From: Pantoea sp. RIT-PI-b
GTDB lineage: Bacteria > Pseudomonadota > Gammaproteobacteria > Enterobacterales > Enterobacteriaceae
Assembly (NCBI RefSeq): GCF_001187905.1
Contig: NZ_LGIS01000014.1
Location: forward strand, 372,001 to 436,000
Reading direction: 5' to 3'
Length of the DNA: 64,000 nt
The translations under genes were made by a program, and so were the position numbers. Below the pieces are notes generated by a model, which worked only from the letters and a program-made list of their open reading frames with translations, had not been told where the DNA came from and did no database searches. Below, in pieces: positions 56,702 through 64,000 of the stretch. The stretch's first letter is position 1. Every line of letters begins with the position of its first letter.

Positions 56702-57614
56702 GAAGGTCGCAGTATTGATGGGCGGTACCTCGGCAGAGCGTGAAGTGTCGCTGATGTCAGGTGCGGCCGTGCTGGCCGGGCTGCGTGAAATGGGCATTGA
56801 TGCACATGCTGTTGATACGCGTGATGTGTCGGTGCTGGATCTGAAACAGCAAGGCTTTGCTAGGGCGTTTATCGCGCTGCACGGCCGCGGTGGCGAAGAT
56901 GGCACGTTACAAGCGGTGCTGGAGTTCCTGCAACTGCCGTATACCGGCAGCGGCGTGATGGCTTCTGCCATCACCATGGACAAACTGCGCAGTAAATTGC
57001 TGTGGCAGGGCAGGGGATTGCCGTCAGGCAAATTCGTCTGGCTCACGCGTCAGCAGCATCAGCAAGGTTTGGATGCGGATACCGTTGCCGCTATACAAGC
57101 ATTAGGTTTACCGCTGTTTGTTAAGCCAAGCTGCGAAGGTTCCAGCGTTGGCATCAGCCGCGTAAACCATGCGGATGCGCTACCTGCGGCGTTAGAAGAA
57201 GCATTTCGTCATGATGACGACGTATTGATTGAAGCTTTTTTAAGCGGCGCAGAGTACACCGTAGGCATCGTGGGTGAACAAATTCTGCCTTCTATCAGAA
57301 TTAAAACCGCCAGCGAGTTCTATGACTATGAAGCTAAATACATTTCTGACGATACTGAATACTTCTGTCCGAGCGGTTTAAGTGCTGAGCGAGAAGCGGA
57401 ATTGCAGAAATTGGTATGGGCAGCCTGGCGCGCGCTGGGTTGCAGCGGCTGGGGCCGCGTTGACGTGATGGCCGATGGTGAGGGTAATTTCCAGCTGCTG
57501 GAAGTGAATACCTCGCCAGGCATGACCAGCCATAGTTTGGTGCCAATGGGCGCTAAGCAGGCCGGATACAGCTTCCCTCAATTGGTAGCGCGTATTCTGG
57601 AGCTGGCTGACTGA
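56694..57614 (+). CDS. ddlB: D-alanine:D-alanine ligase B
   Basis: ATP-grasp ligase making the D-Ala-D-Ala used by MurF. The ATG at 56694, overlapping the murC end, gives 306 aa as in E. coli. The open frame from 56637 lies inside murC and is not used. Conserved blocks are [15 protein letters not shown] (about 9-23), [19 protein letters not shown], and [15 protein letters not shown] with the Mg-binding Glu/Asn. One base separates it from the ftsQ start region. Confidence 0.97.
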   Translation: MTEKVAVLMGGTSAEREVSLMSGAAVLAGLREMGIDAHAVDTRDVSVLDLKQQGFARAFIALHGRGGEDGTLQAVLEFLQLPYTGSGVMASAITMDKLRSKLLWQGRGLPSGKFVWLTRQQHQQGLDADTVAAIQALGLPLFVKPSCEGSSVGISRVNHADALPAALEEAFRHDDDVLIEAFLSGAEYTVGIVGEQILPSIRIKTASEFYDYEAKYISDDTEYFCPSGLSAEREAELQKLVWAAWRALGCSGWGRVDVMADGEGNFQLLEVNTSPGMTSHSLVPMGAKQAGYSFPQLVARILELAD

Positions 57615-57615
57615 T

Positions 57616-58455
57616 ATGTCTCAGGCGGCGATACGAGTACGCAATCGCGAACCTCAGGAGCGTCTACGCTCCGGGCGTAGCAACGGTGCACGACTGTTCG
57701 GCATCGTGTTCCTGCTGATTGTGCTGGGCATCATGGTGGCGGGCGGCCTTGTGGTGCTGAAGTGGATGAATGACGCCTCGCGCTTACCCTTATCAAAGCT
57801 GGTGGTAACGGGACAAACCCACTACACCACACATGATGATATTCGCCAGGCCATTTTATCGCTCGGTGCACCGGGGACATTCATGTCGCAGAACGTGGAT
57901 ATCATCCAGCAGCAGATTGAGCGTTTACCCTGGATTAAGCAGGTCAGTGTGCGGAAGCAGTGGCCTGATGAGCTGAAGATAAACCTGGTGGAGTATGTTC
58001 CGGTCGCACGTTGGAACGATTCACACATGGTCGATGCCGATGGCGTCTCCTTCAGCGTCCCGGCCAGCCACGTTGGCAAAGAAACCTTGCCAATGCTGTA
58101 TGGCCCGGAAGGCAGTGAAAATGAGGTGTTAGCCGGCTATCACACCATGAGTGATGTGTTGAAGGCTAACAAGTTTACCCTGAAGGTCGCGTCGATGACG
58201 GCGCGGCGCTCGTGGCAGTTGGTGACCAGTGACGATGTGCGCATCGAGTTGGGACGCAGCGATACCATGAAGCGTCTGAACCGTTTTATAGAGCTTTATC
58301 CGGATCTGCAGCAGCAGGGTCAGAGTCAGAATCAGCGCATCACCTATGTCGATTTGCGATATGACTCCGGCGCCGCAGTTGGTTGGGCAGCAGCACCGGT
58401 TGAGCCACAGGACAGTAATCAGCAACAGAACCAGGCACAGGCTAAACCACAATGA
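57616..58455 (+). CDS. ftsQ: cell division protein FtsQ
   Basis: Bitopic divisome protein of 279 aa (E. coli 276) linking early and late division proteins. It has a basic cytoplasmic tail (about 1-27), one membrane segment (about 28-49), a periplasmic POTRA domain (about 55-125, [17 protein letters not shown]) and a beta domain that binds FtsL/FtsB. The Gln/Asn-rich end is low complexity. The end shares ATGA with ftsA. Confidence 0.96.
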   Translation: MSQAAIRVRNREPQERLRSGRSNGARLFGIVFLLIVLGIMVAGGLVVLKWMNDASRLPLSKLVVTGQTHYTTHDDIRQAILSLGAPGTFMSQNVDIIQQQIERLPWIKQVSVRKQWPDELKINLVEYVPVARWNDSHMVDADGVSFSVPASHVGKETLPMLYGPEGSENEVLAGYHTMSDVLKANKFTLKVASMTARRSWQLVTSDDVRIELGRSDTMKRLNRFIELYPDLQQQGQSQNQRITYVDLRYDSGAAVGWAAAPVEPQDSNQQQNQAQAKPQ

Positions 58456-59708
58456 TCAAGGCAACGGACAGAAAACTGGTAGTAGGACTCGAAATTGGCA
58501 CCGCGAAGGTGTCCGCCCTGGTTGGGGAAATTCTGCCCGATGGTATGGTCAATATTATTGGGGTGGGCAGTTGCCCGTCTCGCGGCATGGATAAAGGCGG
58601 CGTAAACGATCTTGAGTCGGTGGTGAAATGCGTACAGCGAGCCATCGATCAGGCTGAACTGATGGCGGATTGCCAGATTTCATCGGTCTACCTTGCTTTA
58701 TCGGGCAAACATATCAGTTGCCAGAACGAAATCGGGATGGTTCCGATTTCGGAAGAGGAAGTGACTCAGGATGATGTAGAGAACGTGGTGCATACGGCGA
58801 AATCCGTTCGCGTACGTGATGAACATCGTATTCTGCATGTCATTCCGCAGGAATATGCCATCGATTACCAGGAAGGCATCAAGAATCCGGTGGGACTTTC
58901 CGGCGTGCGTATGCAGGCGAAAGTACATTTGATCACCTGCCACAACGATATGGCAAAAAATATTGTCAAAGCCGTTGAACGTTGCGGCCTGAAAGTTGAC
59001 CAACTGATTTTTGCCGGACTGGCCTCCAGTTTCTCAGTATTAACTGAAGACGAACGTGAGCTGGGAGTCTGTGTTGTTGATATCGGTGGCGGTACAATGG
59101 ATATCGCTGTCTATACTGGCGGTGCACTGCGTCATACCAAAGTGATCCCGTATGCTGGGAACGTGGTAACCAGTGATATTGCCTACGCTTTTGGCACGCC
59201 GCCAACTGACGCGGAAGCGATTAAAGTGCGTCACGGTTGTGCATTGGGCTCGATTGTCGGCAAAGACGAAAACGTCGAGGTGCCGAGCGTGGGTGGTCGT
59301 CCACCACGTAGCCTGCAGCGTCAAACGCTGGCGGAAGTGATTGAGCCGCGTTACACCGAACTGCTGAATCTGGTCAATGACGAGATTCTGCAACTACAGG
59401 AGCAGCTGCGCCAGCAGGGCGTAAAACATCATCTGGCAGCCGGTATCGTGCTGACCGGTGGTGCGGCGCAGATTGAAGGTTTGGCAGCCTGCGCACAGCG
59501 CGTGTTTCACACGCAAGTGCGCATTGGACAGCCGCTTAACATCACCGGCCTGACGGATTATGCGCAGGAGCCGTATTACTCTACGGCGGTTGGCCTGCTG
59601 CATTACGGCAAAGAGTCACACATGAACGGTGATGCAGAAACGGAAAAACGTGCTTCGGTGGGCAATTGGTTTAAGCGAATCAACAGCTGGCTGAAGAAAG
59701 AGTTTTAA
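58452..59708 (+). CDS. ftsA: cell division protein FtsA
   Basis: Actin-like ATPase that tethers FtsZ to the membrane and recruits later divisome proteins. The 418 aa (E. coli 420) show phosphate-1 ([15 protein letters not shown], about 13-27), phosphate-2 ([14 protein letters not shown]) and adenosine ([14 protein letters not shown]) motifs, the 1C insert, and the C-terminal amphipathic membrane helix [14 protein letters not shown]. It is followed by a 71-bp gap before ftsZ. Confidence 0.98.
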   Translation: MIKATDRKLVVGLEIGTAKVSALVGEILPDGMVNIIGVGSCPSRGMDKGGVNDLESVVKCVQRAIDQAELMADCQISSVYLALSGKHISCQNEIGMVPISEEEVTQDDVENVVHTAKSVRVRDEHRILHVIPQEYAIDYQEGIKNPVGLSGVRMQAKVHLITCHNDMAKNIVKAVERCGLKVDQLIFAGLASSFSVLTEDERELGVCVVDIGGGTMDIAVYTGGALRHTKVIPYAGNVVTSDIAYAFGTPPTDAEAIKVRHGCALGSIVGKDENVEVPSVGGRPPRSLQRQTLAEVIEPRYTELLNLVNDEILQLQEQLRQQGVKHHLAAGIVLTGGAAQIEGLAACAQRVFHTQVRIGQPLNITGLTDYAQEPYYSTAVGLLHYGKESHMNGDAETEKRASVGNWFKRINSWLKKEF

Positions 59709-59719
59709 TTTTTGAAAAA

Positions 59720-59750
59720 GGAGATCATGCTGGCAATGTTTATGATCTCC
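59720..59750 (+). promoter_or_regulatory. hairpin with internal Shine-Dalgarno and micro-ORF in the ftsA-ftsZ gap
   Basis: Perfect 9-bp stem GGAGATCAT (59720-59728) / ATGATCTCC (59742-59750) with a 13-base loop. The left arm is part of AAAAAGGAGATCATG, a strong Shine-Dalgarno followed by ATG 59727. That ATG opens a 24-codon frame ending at TAA 59799-59801, out of frame inside ftsZ. Folding would hide this ribosome site. It may be an RNA processing or translation-control element for ftsZ; function is unknown. Confidence 0.55.
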
Positions 59751-59779
59751 AGGCGACAGGCACATAACGGAGAGAAATC

Positions 59780-60934
59780 ATGTTTGAACCTATGGAATTA
59801 ACCAATGACGCGGTGATTAAAGTCATCGGCGTCGGCGGTGGCGGCGGCAACGCCGTAGAGCACATGGTACGCGAGCGTATCGAAGGTGTAGAATTCTTCG
59901 CTGTAAACACCGACGCGCAAGCGTTGCGTAAGACAGCGGTCGGCCAGACGATCCAGATCGGGACCAATATCACTAAAGGTCTCGGTGCAGGTGCGAACCC
60001 AGAAGTGGGCCGTAACTCTGCGGAAGAGGATCGCGAAGCACTGCGTGCTGCGCTGGATGGTGCAGACATGGTGTTCATCGCCGCAGGCATGGGTGGCGGT
60101 ACCGGTACTGGTGCAGCGCCAGTTGTGGCTGAAGTAGCAAAAGATTTGGGTATCCTGACCGTTGCGGTGGTGACTAAGCCATTCAACTTCGAAGGCAAAA
60201 AGCGTATGGCTTTTGCTGAGCAGGGTATCGCCGAACTTTCTAAGCACGTCGATTCATTAATCACTATTCCTAACGACAAATTGCTGAAAGTTCTGGGCCG
60301 TGGCATCTCTCTGCTGGATGCGTTTGGTGCAGCCAACGACGTGTTGAAAGGCGCAGTGCAGGGTATCGCTGAGCTGATCACGCGTCCTGGACTGATGAAC
60401 GTCGACTTTGCGGACGTACGTACCGTGATGTCAGAAATGGGTTACGCCATGATGGGTTCCGGTGTGGCATGCGGTGAAGACCGTGCGGAAGAAGCGGCAG
60501 AAATGGCTATCTCCAGTCCACTGCTGGAAGATATCGACCTGTCTGGCGCGCGCGGCGTGTTGGTCAACATCACCGCCGGCTTCGACCTGCGTCTGGACGA
60601 GTTTGAAACCGTGGGTAACACTATCCGCGCCTTCGCGTCTGACAACGCTACCGTAGTAATCGGTACATCTCTGGATCCAGAGATGAACGACGAACTGCGC
60701 GTAACCGTAGTTGCCACCGGTATTGGCATGGATAAGCGTCCAGAAATCACGTTAGTGACCAACAAACCGGCTACTCAACCTGTGATGGATCATCGCTACC
60801 AGCAGCATGGCATGGCGCCACTGCCGCAGGAGCAGAAGCCTGCAGCTAAAGTGGTGAATGAGCAACCAGCATCATCCAGCAAAGAACCCGACTACCTTGA
60901 TATTCCAGCCTTCCTGCGTAAACAGGCAGACTAA
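59780..60934 (+). CDS. ftsZ: cell division GTPase FtsZ
   Basis: Tubulin homologue that polymerises into the cytokinetic ring. The 384 aa (E. coli 383) include the tubulin signature GGGTGTG (105-111), the T7 loop [11 protein letters not shown] with catalytic aspartate, a short variable linker (about 317-368) and the conserved C-terminal peptide [14 protein letters not shown] that binds FtsA and ZipA. CGGAGAG precedes ATG 59780 by about 6 bp. Confidence 0.98.
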   Translation: MFEPMELTNDAVIKVIGVGGGGGNAVEHMVRERIEGVEFFAVNTDAQALRKTAVGQTIQIGTNITKGLGAGANPEVGRNSAEEDREALRAALDGADMVFIAAGMGGGTGTGAAPVVAEVAKDLGILTVAVVTKPFNFEGKKRMAFAEQGIAELSKHVDSLITIPNDKLLKVLGRGISLLDAFGAANDVLKGAVQGIAELITRPGLMNVDFADVRTVMSEMGYAMMGSGVACGEDRAEEAAEMAISSPLLEDIDLSGARGVLVNITAGFDLRLDEFETVGNTIRAFASDNATVVIGTSLDPEMNDELRVTVVATGIGMDKRPEITLVTNKPATQPVMDHRYQQHGMAPLPQEQKPAAKVVNEQPASSSKEPDYLDIPAFLRKQAD

Positions 60935-61035
60935 GAATATCCCGATAATTGGGATTCTCCGCTCTTTGTGCTAAAGTATTCCCCCGCTGGTAATTTATAC
61001 TGGCGGTCGGAAGGGTAATATTGCGAGATAAAGCG

Positions 61036-61953
61036 ATGATCAAACAAAGGACATTAAAACGTATTGTTCAGGCGACTGGTGTCGGTTTACATACCGGCAA
61101 GAAAGTCACGCTGACCTTACGCCCTGCGTCGGCTAATACCGGGGTCATCTATCGTCGCACTGACTTGAATCCACCGGTTGATTTCCCGGCTGATGCAAAA
61201 TATGTGCGCGACACCATGCTGAGTACTTGCCTGGTGAATGATGAAGGCGTGCGTATTTCAACAGTTGAACACCTGAACGCCGCATTGGCGGGCTTGGGCA
61301 TCGACAACATTATTGTTGAAGTTGATGCACCGGAAATCCCGATTATGGATGGCAGTGCCGCGCCTTTTGTCTATCTGCTGATGGATGCTGGCATCGAAGA
61401 GCTGAACAGCGCGAAGAAATTCGTGCGCGTTAAGCAAACGGTGCGTGTTGAAGATGGTGATAAGTGGGCCGAGATTAAGCCGTATAACGGTTTTTCACTC
61501 GACTTTACCATCGACTTCAAGCACCCGGCGATTGACTCAAGCTCGCAGCGTTATCAGCTCAACTTCTCGGCTGAGAACTTTGTGCGTCAAATCAGCCGTG
61601 CGCGCACTTTTGGCTTTATGCGTGAAATCGAATATCTGCAGTCTAAAGGCCTGTGCCTGGGCGGTAGTTTAGATTGTGCGATTGGCCTCGATGATTTCCG
61701 CGTATTAAACGAAGACGGTCTGCGCTTTGAAGACGAGTTTGTTCGTCATAAAATGCTCGACGCGATCGGTGACTTGTTCATGTGCGGTCACAATGTTATT
61801 GGCGCATTTACCGCCTTTAAATCTGGCCATGCGTTGAACAATAAGTTGCTGCAAGCGGTTCTGGCGAAGCAGGAAGCCTGGGAATGGGCGACCTTTGAAG
61901 ACGAAGCTGAACTGCCACTGGCATTCAAAGCACCTAATTTAGTTCTGGCTTAA
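61036..61953 (+). CDS. lpxC: UDP-3-O-acyl-N-acetylglucosamine deacetylase
   Basis: Zinc deacetylase of the committed step of lipid A synthesis. The ATG at 61036 gives 305 aa, equal to E. coli, and [27 protein letters not shown] at 61021 would add five residues. Zinc ligands and catalytic residues lie in [10 protein letters not shown] (H79) and HKMLDAIGD (H238, D242). The 101-bp gap after ftsZ contains TTGTGC and TATACT elements with long spacing, probably the lpxC promoter region. In E. coli the C-terminal tail directs FtsH degradation; here it ends FKAPNLVLA. Confidence 0.97.
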   Translation: MIKQRTLKRIVQATGVGLHTGKKVTLTLRPASANTGVIYRRTDLNPPVDFPADAKYVRDTMLSTCLVNDEGVRISTVEHLNAALAGLGIDNIIVEVDAPEIPIMDGSAAPFVYLLMDAGIEELNSAKKFVRVKQTVRVEDGDKWAEIKPYNGFSLDFTIDFKHPAIDSSSQRYQLNFSAENFVRQISRARTFGFMREIEYLQSKGLCLGGSLDCAIGLDDFRVLNEDGLRFEDEFVRHKMLDAIGDLFMCGHNVIGAFTAFKSGHALNNKLLQAVLAKQEAWEWATFEDEAELPLAFKAPNLVLA

Positions 61954-61965
61954 GTCAGACATAAA

Positions 61966-62018
61966 ACGGCAGGTTTCGCTGACACCCTCTCCGGTCAGTT
62001 GAACCTGCCGTTTTTTTA
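61966..62018 (+). terminator. rho-independent terminator after lpxC
   Basis: Perfect 10-bp outer stem ACGGCAGGTT (61966-61975) / AACCTGCCGT (62002-62011), with an inner stem CTGAC / GTCAG, followed by a T7 tract. It begins 12 bp after the lpxC stop and ends the dcw transcript. Confidence 0.92.
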
Positions 62019-62228
62019 TTGCCTAGCATCTAACCCTGCCAAACCGATCTCAATTCACTGTCGTGACTGGTGAAACGCTATACAAAAAAACGTGAATTCC
62101 GCCGTGGGCCCTTTAATCACTGGTGTCGAAGCCGCACATAAGTGCTATCATCTGGCGCTCATATAAGCTGGTTAACGCAGTTTTACGCGACAGCTTTATT
62201 ACTTTATTCAATGCATTGTGGACGGGTT

Positions 62229-62729
62229 GTGATCGGGATTTTCTCACGCTGGCGACAATTAGGCAGACGCTATTTCTGGCCTCATCTCCTTTTGGGGATG
62301 GTGGCGGCCAGTTTGGGCTTGCCTGCCTGCGCGCAAAGCTCTGAGCCCGCGGCGAACGATTCGCCGATCAGCAGCCTATTTGTTGGCAATGTTGTTCAGT
62401 TCGATCATCTCATTCGTTTGCAGGAAAGCGCGCGTCGACCGAATTTTAACGTCGATTATTGGCATCAGCATGCAATTCGTACGGTGATACGCCACCTTTC
62501 CTTTAGCATGACGCCACCTGCTCAGGCTGAGGCCGACCAGGCTTTACCGCTGGCGGCGCAAAAGCTGGCGTTGATTGGTTCGCTTCAGGCGCTTTTAACC
62601 TCTCCCGCACAGCCACTTACTGTCGTTGAGCCGCAGCAAAACCTGCGTCACAGCGAGCCGCAAATCCACTCTTCTGCTGATTGGCAGGCTGCTATTCACG
62701 GCATTCGCGCCGGACCTTTCAAAGCTTAA
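62229..62729 (+). CDS. secM: secretion monitor SecM (translation-arrest peptide)
   Basis: Secreted regulator whose translation arrest exposes the secA ribosome site when Sec capacity is low. The GTG at 62229 aligns with the E. coli start (IFSRWRQLGRRYFWPHLLLGMVAASLGLPA) and gives 166 aa (E. coli 170). The frame is open upstream to 62142. It has a long signal sequence to about residue 36 and the conserved VDYWHQHAIRTVIRHLSF. The arrest region ends W152-QAAIH-GIRAGP (158-163) and then FKA. The GIRAGP core and tryptophan are kept, but E. coli F150 and I156 correspond to His and Gln. Confidence 0.9.
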   Translation: MIGIFSRWRQLGRRYFWPHLLLGMVAASLGLPACAQSSEPAANDSPISSLFVGNVVQFDHLIRLQESARRPNFNVDYWHQHAIRTVIRHLSFSMTPPAQAEADQALPLAAQKLALIGSLQALLTSPAQPLTVVEPQQNLRHSEPQIHSSADWQAAIHGIRAGPFKA

Positions 62730-62770
62730 CTGCTAACCTTTTTTCCGCATCCTGTTTTAGATTTTGCAGT

Positions 62771-62784
62771 CCGTGAGATCACGG
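62771..62784 (+). promoter_or_regulatory. hairpin before the secA Shine-Dalgarno
   Basis: Inverted repeat CCGTGA (62771-62776) / TCACGG (62779-62784), extendable outward by CAG/CTG, ends about 5 bp before the secA Shine-Dalgarno-like TTGAG. In E. coli a secM-secA intergenic helix hides the secA ribosome site until SecM stalls. This element is at the equivalent place; its exact pairing partner is inferred. Confidence 0.5.
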
Positions 62785-62805
62785 CTGAATTGAGAAAAAT
62801 TTATC

Positions 62806-64000
62806 ATGTTAATCAAATTGTTAACTAAAGTATTTGGCAGCAGCAACGATCGTACTCTGCGCCGTATGCGTAAAGTGGTAGACATCATCAACAAGATGGA
62901 GCCAGATTTCGTGAAGCTCTCCGATGATGAGCTGAAAGCGAAAACTGACCTGTTCCGTGAGCGCCTGAAAAAAGGCGAGAGCCTTGAAAGTCTGATTCCA
63001 GAAGCTTTTGCCACCGTACGCGAAGCGAGTAAGCGCGTATTTGGCATGCGCCACTTTGATGTGCAGCTGATCGGCGGCATGGTGCTGAACGAACGCTGCA
63101 TCGCGGAGATGCGCACCGGTGAAGGTAAAACTCTGACCGCAACTTTGCCTGCTTACCTGAATGCGCTGAGCGGCAAAGGCGTGCACGTGGTGACCGTCAA
63201 CGACTATCTGGCGCAACGTGACGCCGAAAATAACCGCGCACTGTTTGAGTTTCTTGGCCTGACCATTGGTATTAACCTGCCAAATATGCCAGCCGTGGCA
63301 AAGCGTGAAGCCTATGCAGCCGATATCACCTACGGCACCAACAACGAATACGGCTTCGACTACCTTCGCGACAACATGGCATTCAGCCCGGAAGAGCGCG
63401 TGCAGCGTAAACTGCATTATGCGCTGGTGGATGAAGTCGACTCCATCTTGATCGATGAAGCACGTACGCCATTGATCATCTCTGGTCCTGCTGAAGACAG
63501 TTCTGAACTGTATACCAAAGTTAACAAGATCATCCCGCACCTGGTCCGCCAGGAGAAAGAAGATTCTGAGACTTTCCAGGGCGAAGGCGATTTCTGGGTC
63601 GATGAGAAAGCACGTCAGGCGCACATGAGCGAGCGTGGCCTGGTGAAAGTTGAAGAGCTGCTGGTTAGCCAAAACATTATGGAAGAGGGCGAGTCACTCT
63701 ACTCACCAACCAACATTATGTTGATGCACCATGTTACGGCGGCACTGCGTGCTCATGCACTTTTCACCCGTGACGTAGATTACATCGTAAAAGATGGTGA
63801 AGTGGTCATCGTCGATGAACATACCGGTCGTACCATGCAAGGTCGCCGCTGGTCTGATGGCCTGCATCAGGCCGTTGAAGCGAAAGAGGGCGTGGAAATC
63901 CAGAATGAAAACCAGACGCTGGCTTCAATCACCTTCCAGAACTACTTCCGTATCTACGAAAAACTGGCCGGTATGACCGGTACGGCAGATACCGAAGCAT
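62806..64000 (+). CDS. secA: preprotein translocase ATPase SecA, N-terminal part (truncated by window end)
   Basis: Motor ATPase of the Sec pathway. From ATG 62806 the frame is open through the window end (398 full codons of about 900). [23 protein letters not shown] matches the family N-terminus. Walker A is MRTGEGKT (102-109), Walker B and DEAD-like motif are in [19 protein letters not shown] (about 205-223). The preprotein cross-linking domain follows, up to [12 protein letters not shown]. There is no internal stop or frameshift. Expression is probably coupled to secM. Confidence 0.98.
   Translation, partial: MLIKLLTKVFGSSNDRTLRRMRKVVDIINKMEPDFVKLSDDELKAKTDLFRERLKKGESLESLIPEAFATVREASKRVFGMRHFDVQLIGGMVLNERCIAEMRTGEGKTLTATLPAYLNALSGKGVHVVTVNDYLAQRDAENNRALFEFLGLTIGINLPNMPAVAKREAYAADITYGTNNEYGFDYLRDNMAFSPEERVQRKLHYALVDEVDSILIDEARTPLIISGPAEDSSELYTKVNKIIPHLVRQEKEDSETFQGEGDFWVDEKARQAHMSERGLVKVEELLVSQNIMEEGESLYSPTNIMLMHHVTAALRAHALFTRDVDYIVKDGEVVIVDEHTGRTMQGRRWSDGLHQAVEAKEGVEIQNENQTLASITFQNYFRIYEKLAGMTGTADTEA

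Overview
This window is a stretch of chromosomal core genome from a member of the Enterobacterales. Gene order and protein lengths match the Escherichia coli block running from ribF to secA almost gene for gene. Differences from the E. coli layout point to Erwiniaceae, most likely Pantoea or a close relative: no rihC between ispH and dapB, a porin gene where the cai/fix/kef genes would lie between carB and folA, no ara genes between polB and the DedA gene, and no leuO between leuL and ilvI. The genus call is inference from synteny and protein similarity as remembered; no database search was possible.

Region by region. 1-4.9 kb (+): end of ribF, then ileS-lspA-fkpB-ispH (isoleucyl-tRNA synthetase, lipoprotein signal peptidase, an FKBP isomerase and the last MEP isoprenoid enzyme). 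5-10.8 kb (+): dapB, then carAB behind two tandem promoters with a duplicated ARG box and a perfect RutR-type operator. 11-12.9 kb (+): an outer-membrane porin and folA. 12.9-19.8 kb (-): lptD-surA-pdxA-rsmA-apaG-apaH, with overlapping or closely packed genes. 20-21 kb: djlA (+), followed by palindromic repeats. 20.9-27 kb (-): polB, rapA, rluA, with a candidate LexA box before polB. 27.2-34.6 kb: yabI (+), the thiamine ABC transporter thiBPQ (-) behind a TPP riboswitch, sgrR (-), the small RNA SgrS (+) and setA (+).

34.6-39.6 kb (-): leuABCD with its leucine-rich leader peptide and attenuator. About 600 bp of AT-rich DNA follow. 40.2-43.7 kb (+): ilvIH (acetolactate synthase III) and cra. 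44-62 kb (+): the division and cell-wall (dcw) cluster mraZ-rsmH-ftsL-ftsI-murE-murF-mraY-murD-ftsW-murG-murC-ddlB-ftsQ-ftsA-ftsZ-lpxC. It makes the peptidoglycan precursor from UDP-MurNAc to lipid II, builds the septal machine, and ends with the committed step of lipid A synthesis. 62.2-64 kb (+): secM, the translation-arrest sensor, and the first 398 codons of secA, cut by the window end.

No rRNA, tRNA, insertion sequence, prophage, integron or CRISPR array was seen, and no clearly new multi-gene system is present. The points most worth a second look are small and regulatory: a SecM arrest sequence with two normally critical positions changed, a short SgrS without a recognisable SgrT, a perfect RutR palindrome before carAB, a hairpin/micro-ORF with a strong Shine-Dalgarno between ftsA and ftsZ, five decamer-spaced MraZ-type repeats, the gene-free gap where leuO would be, and the porin at the carB-folA junction.
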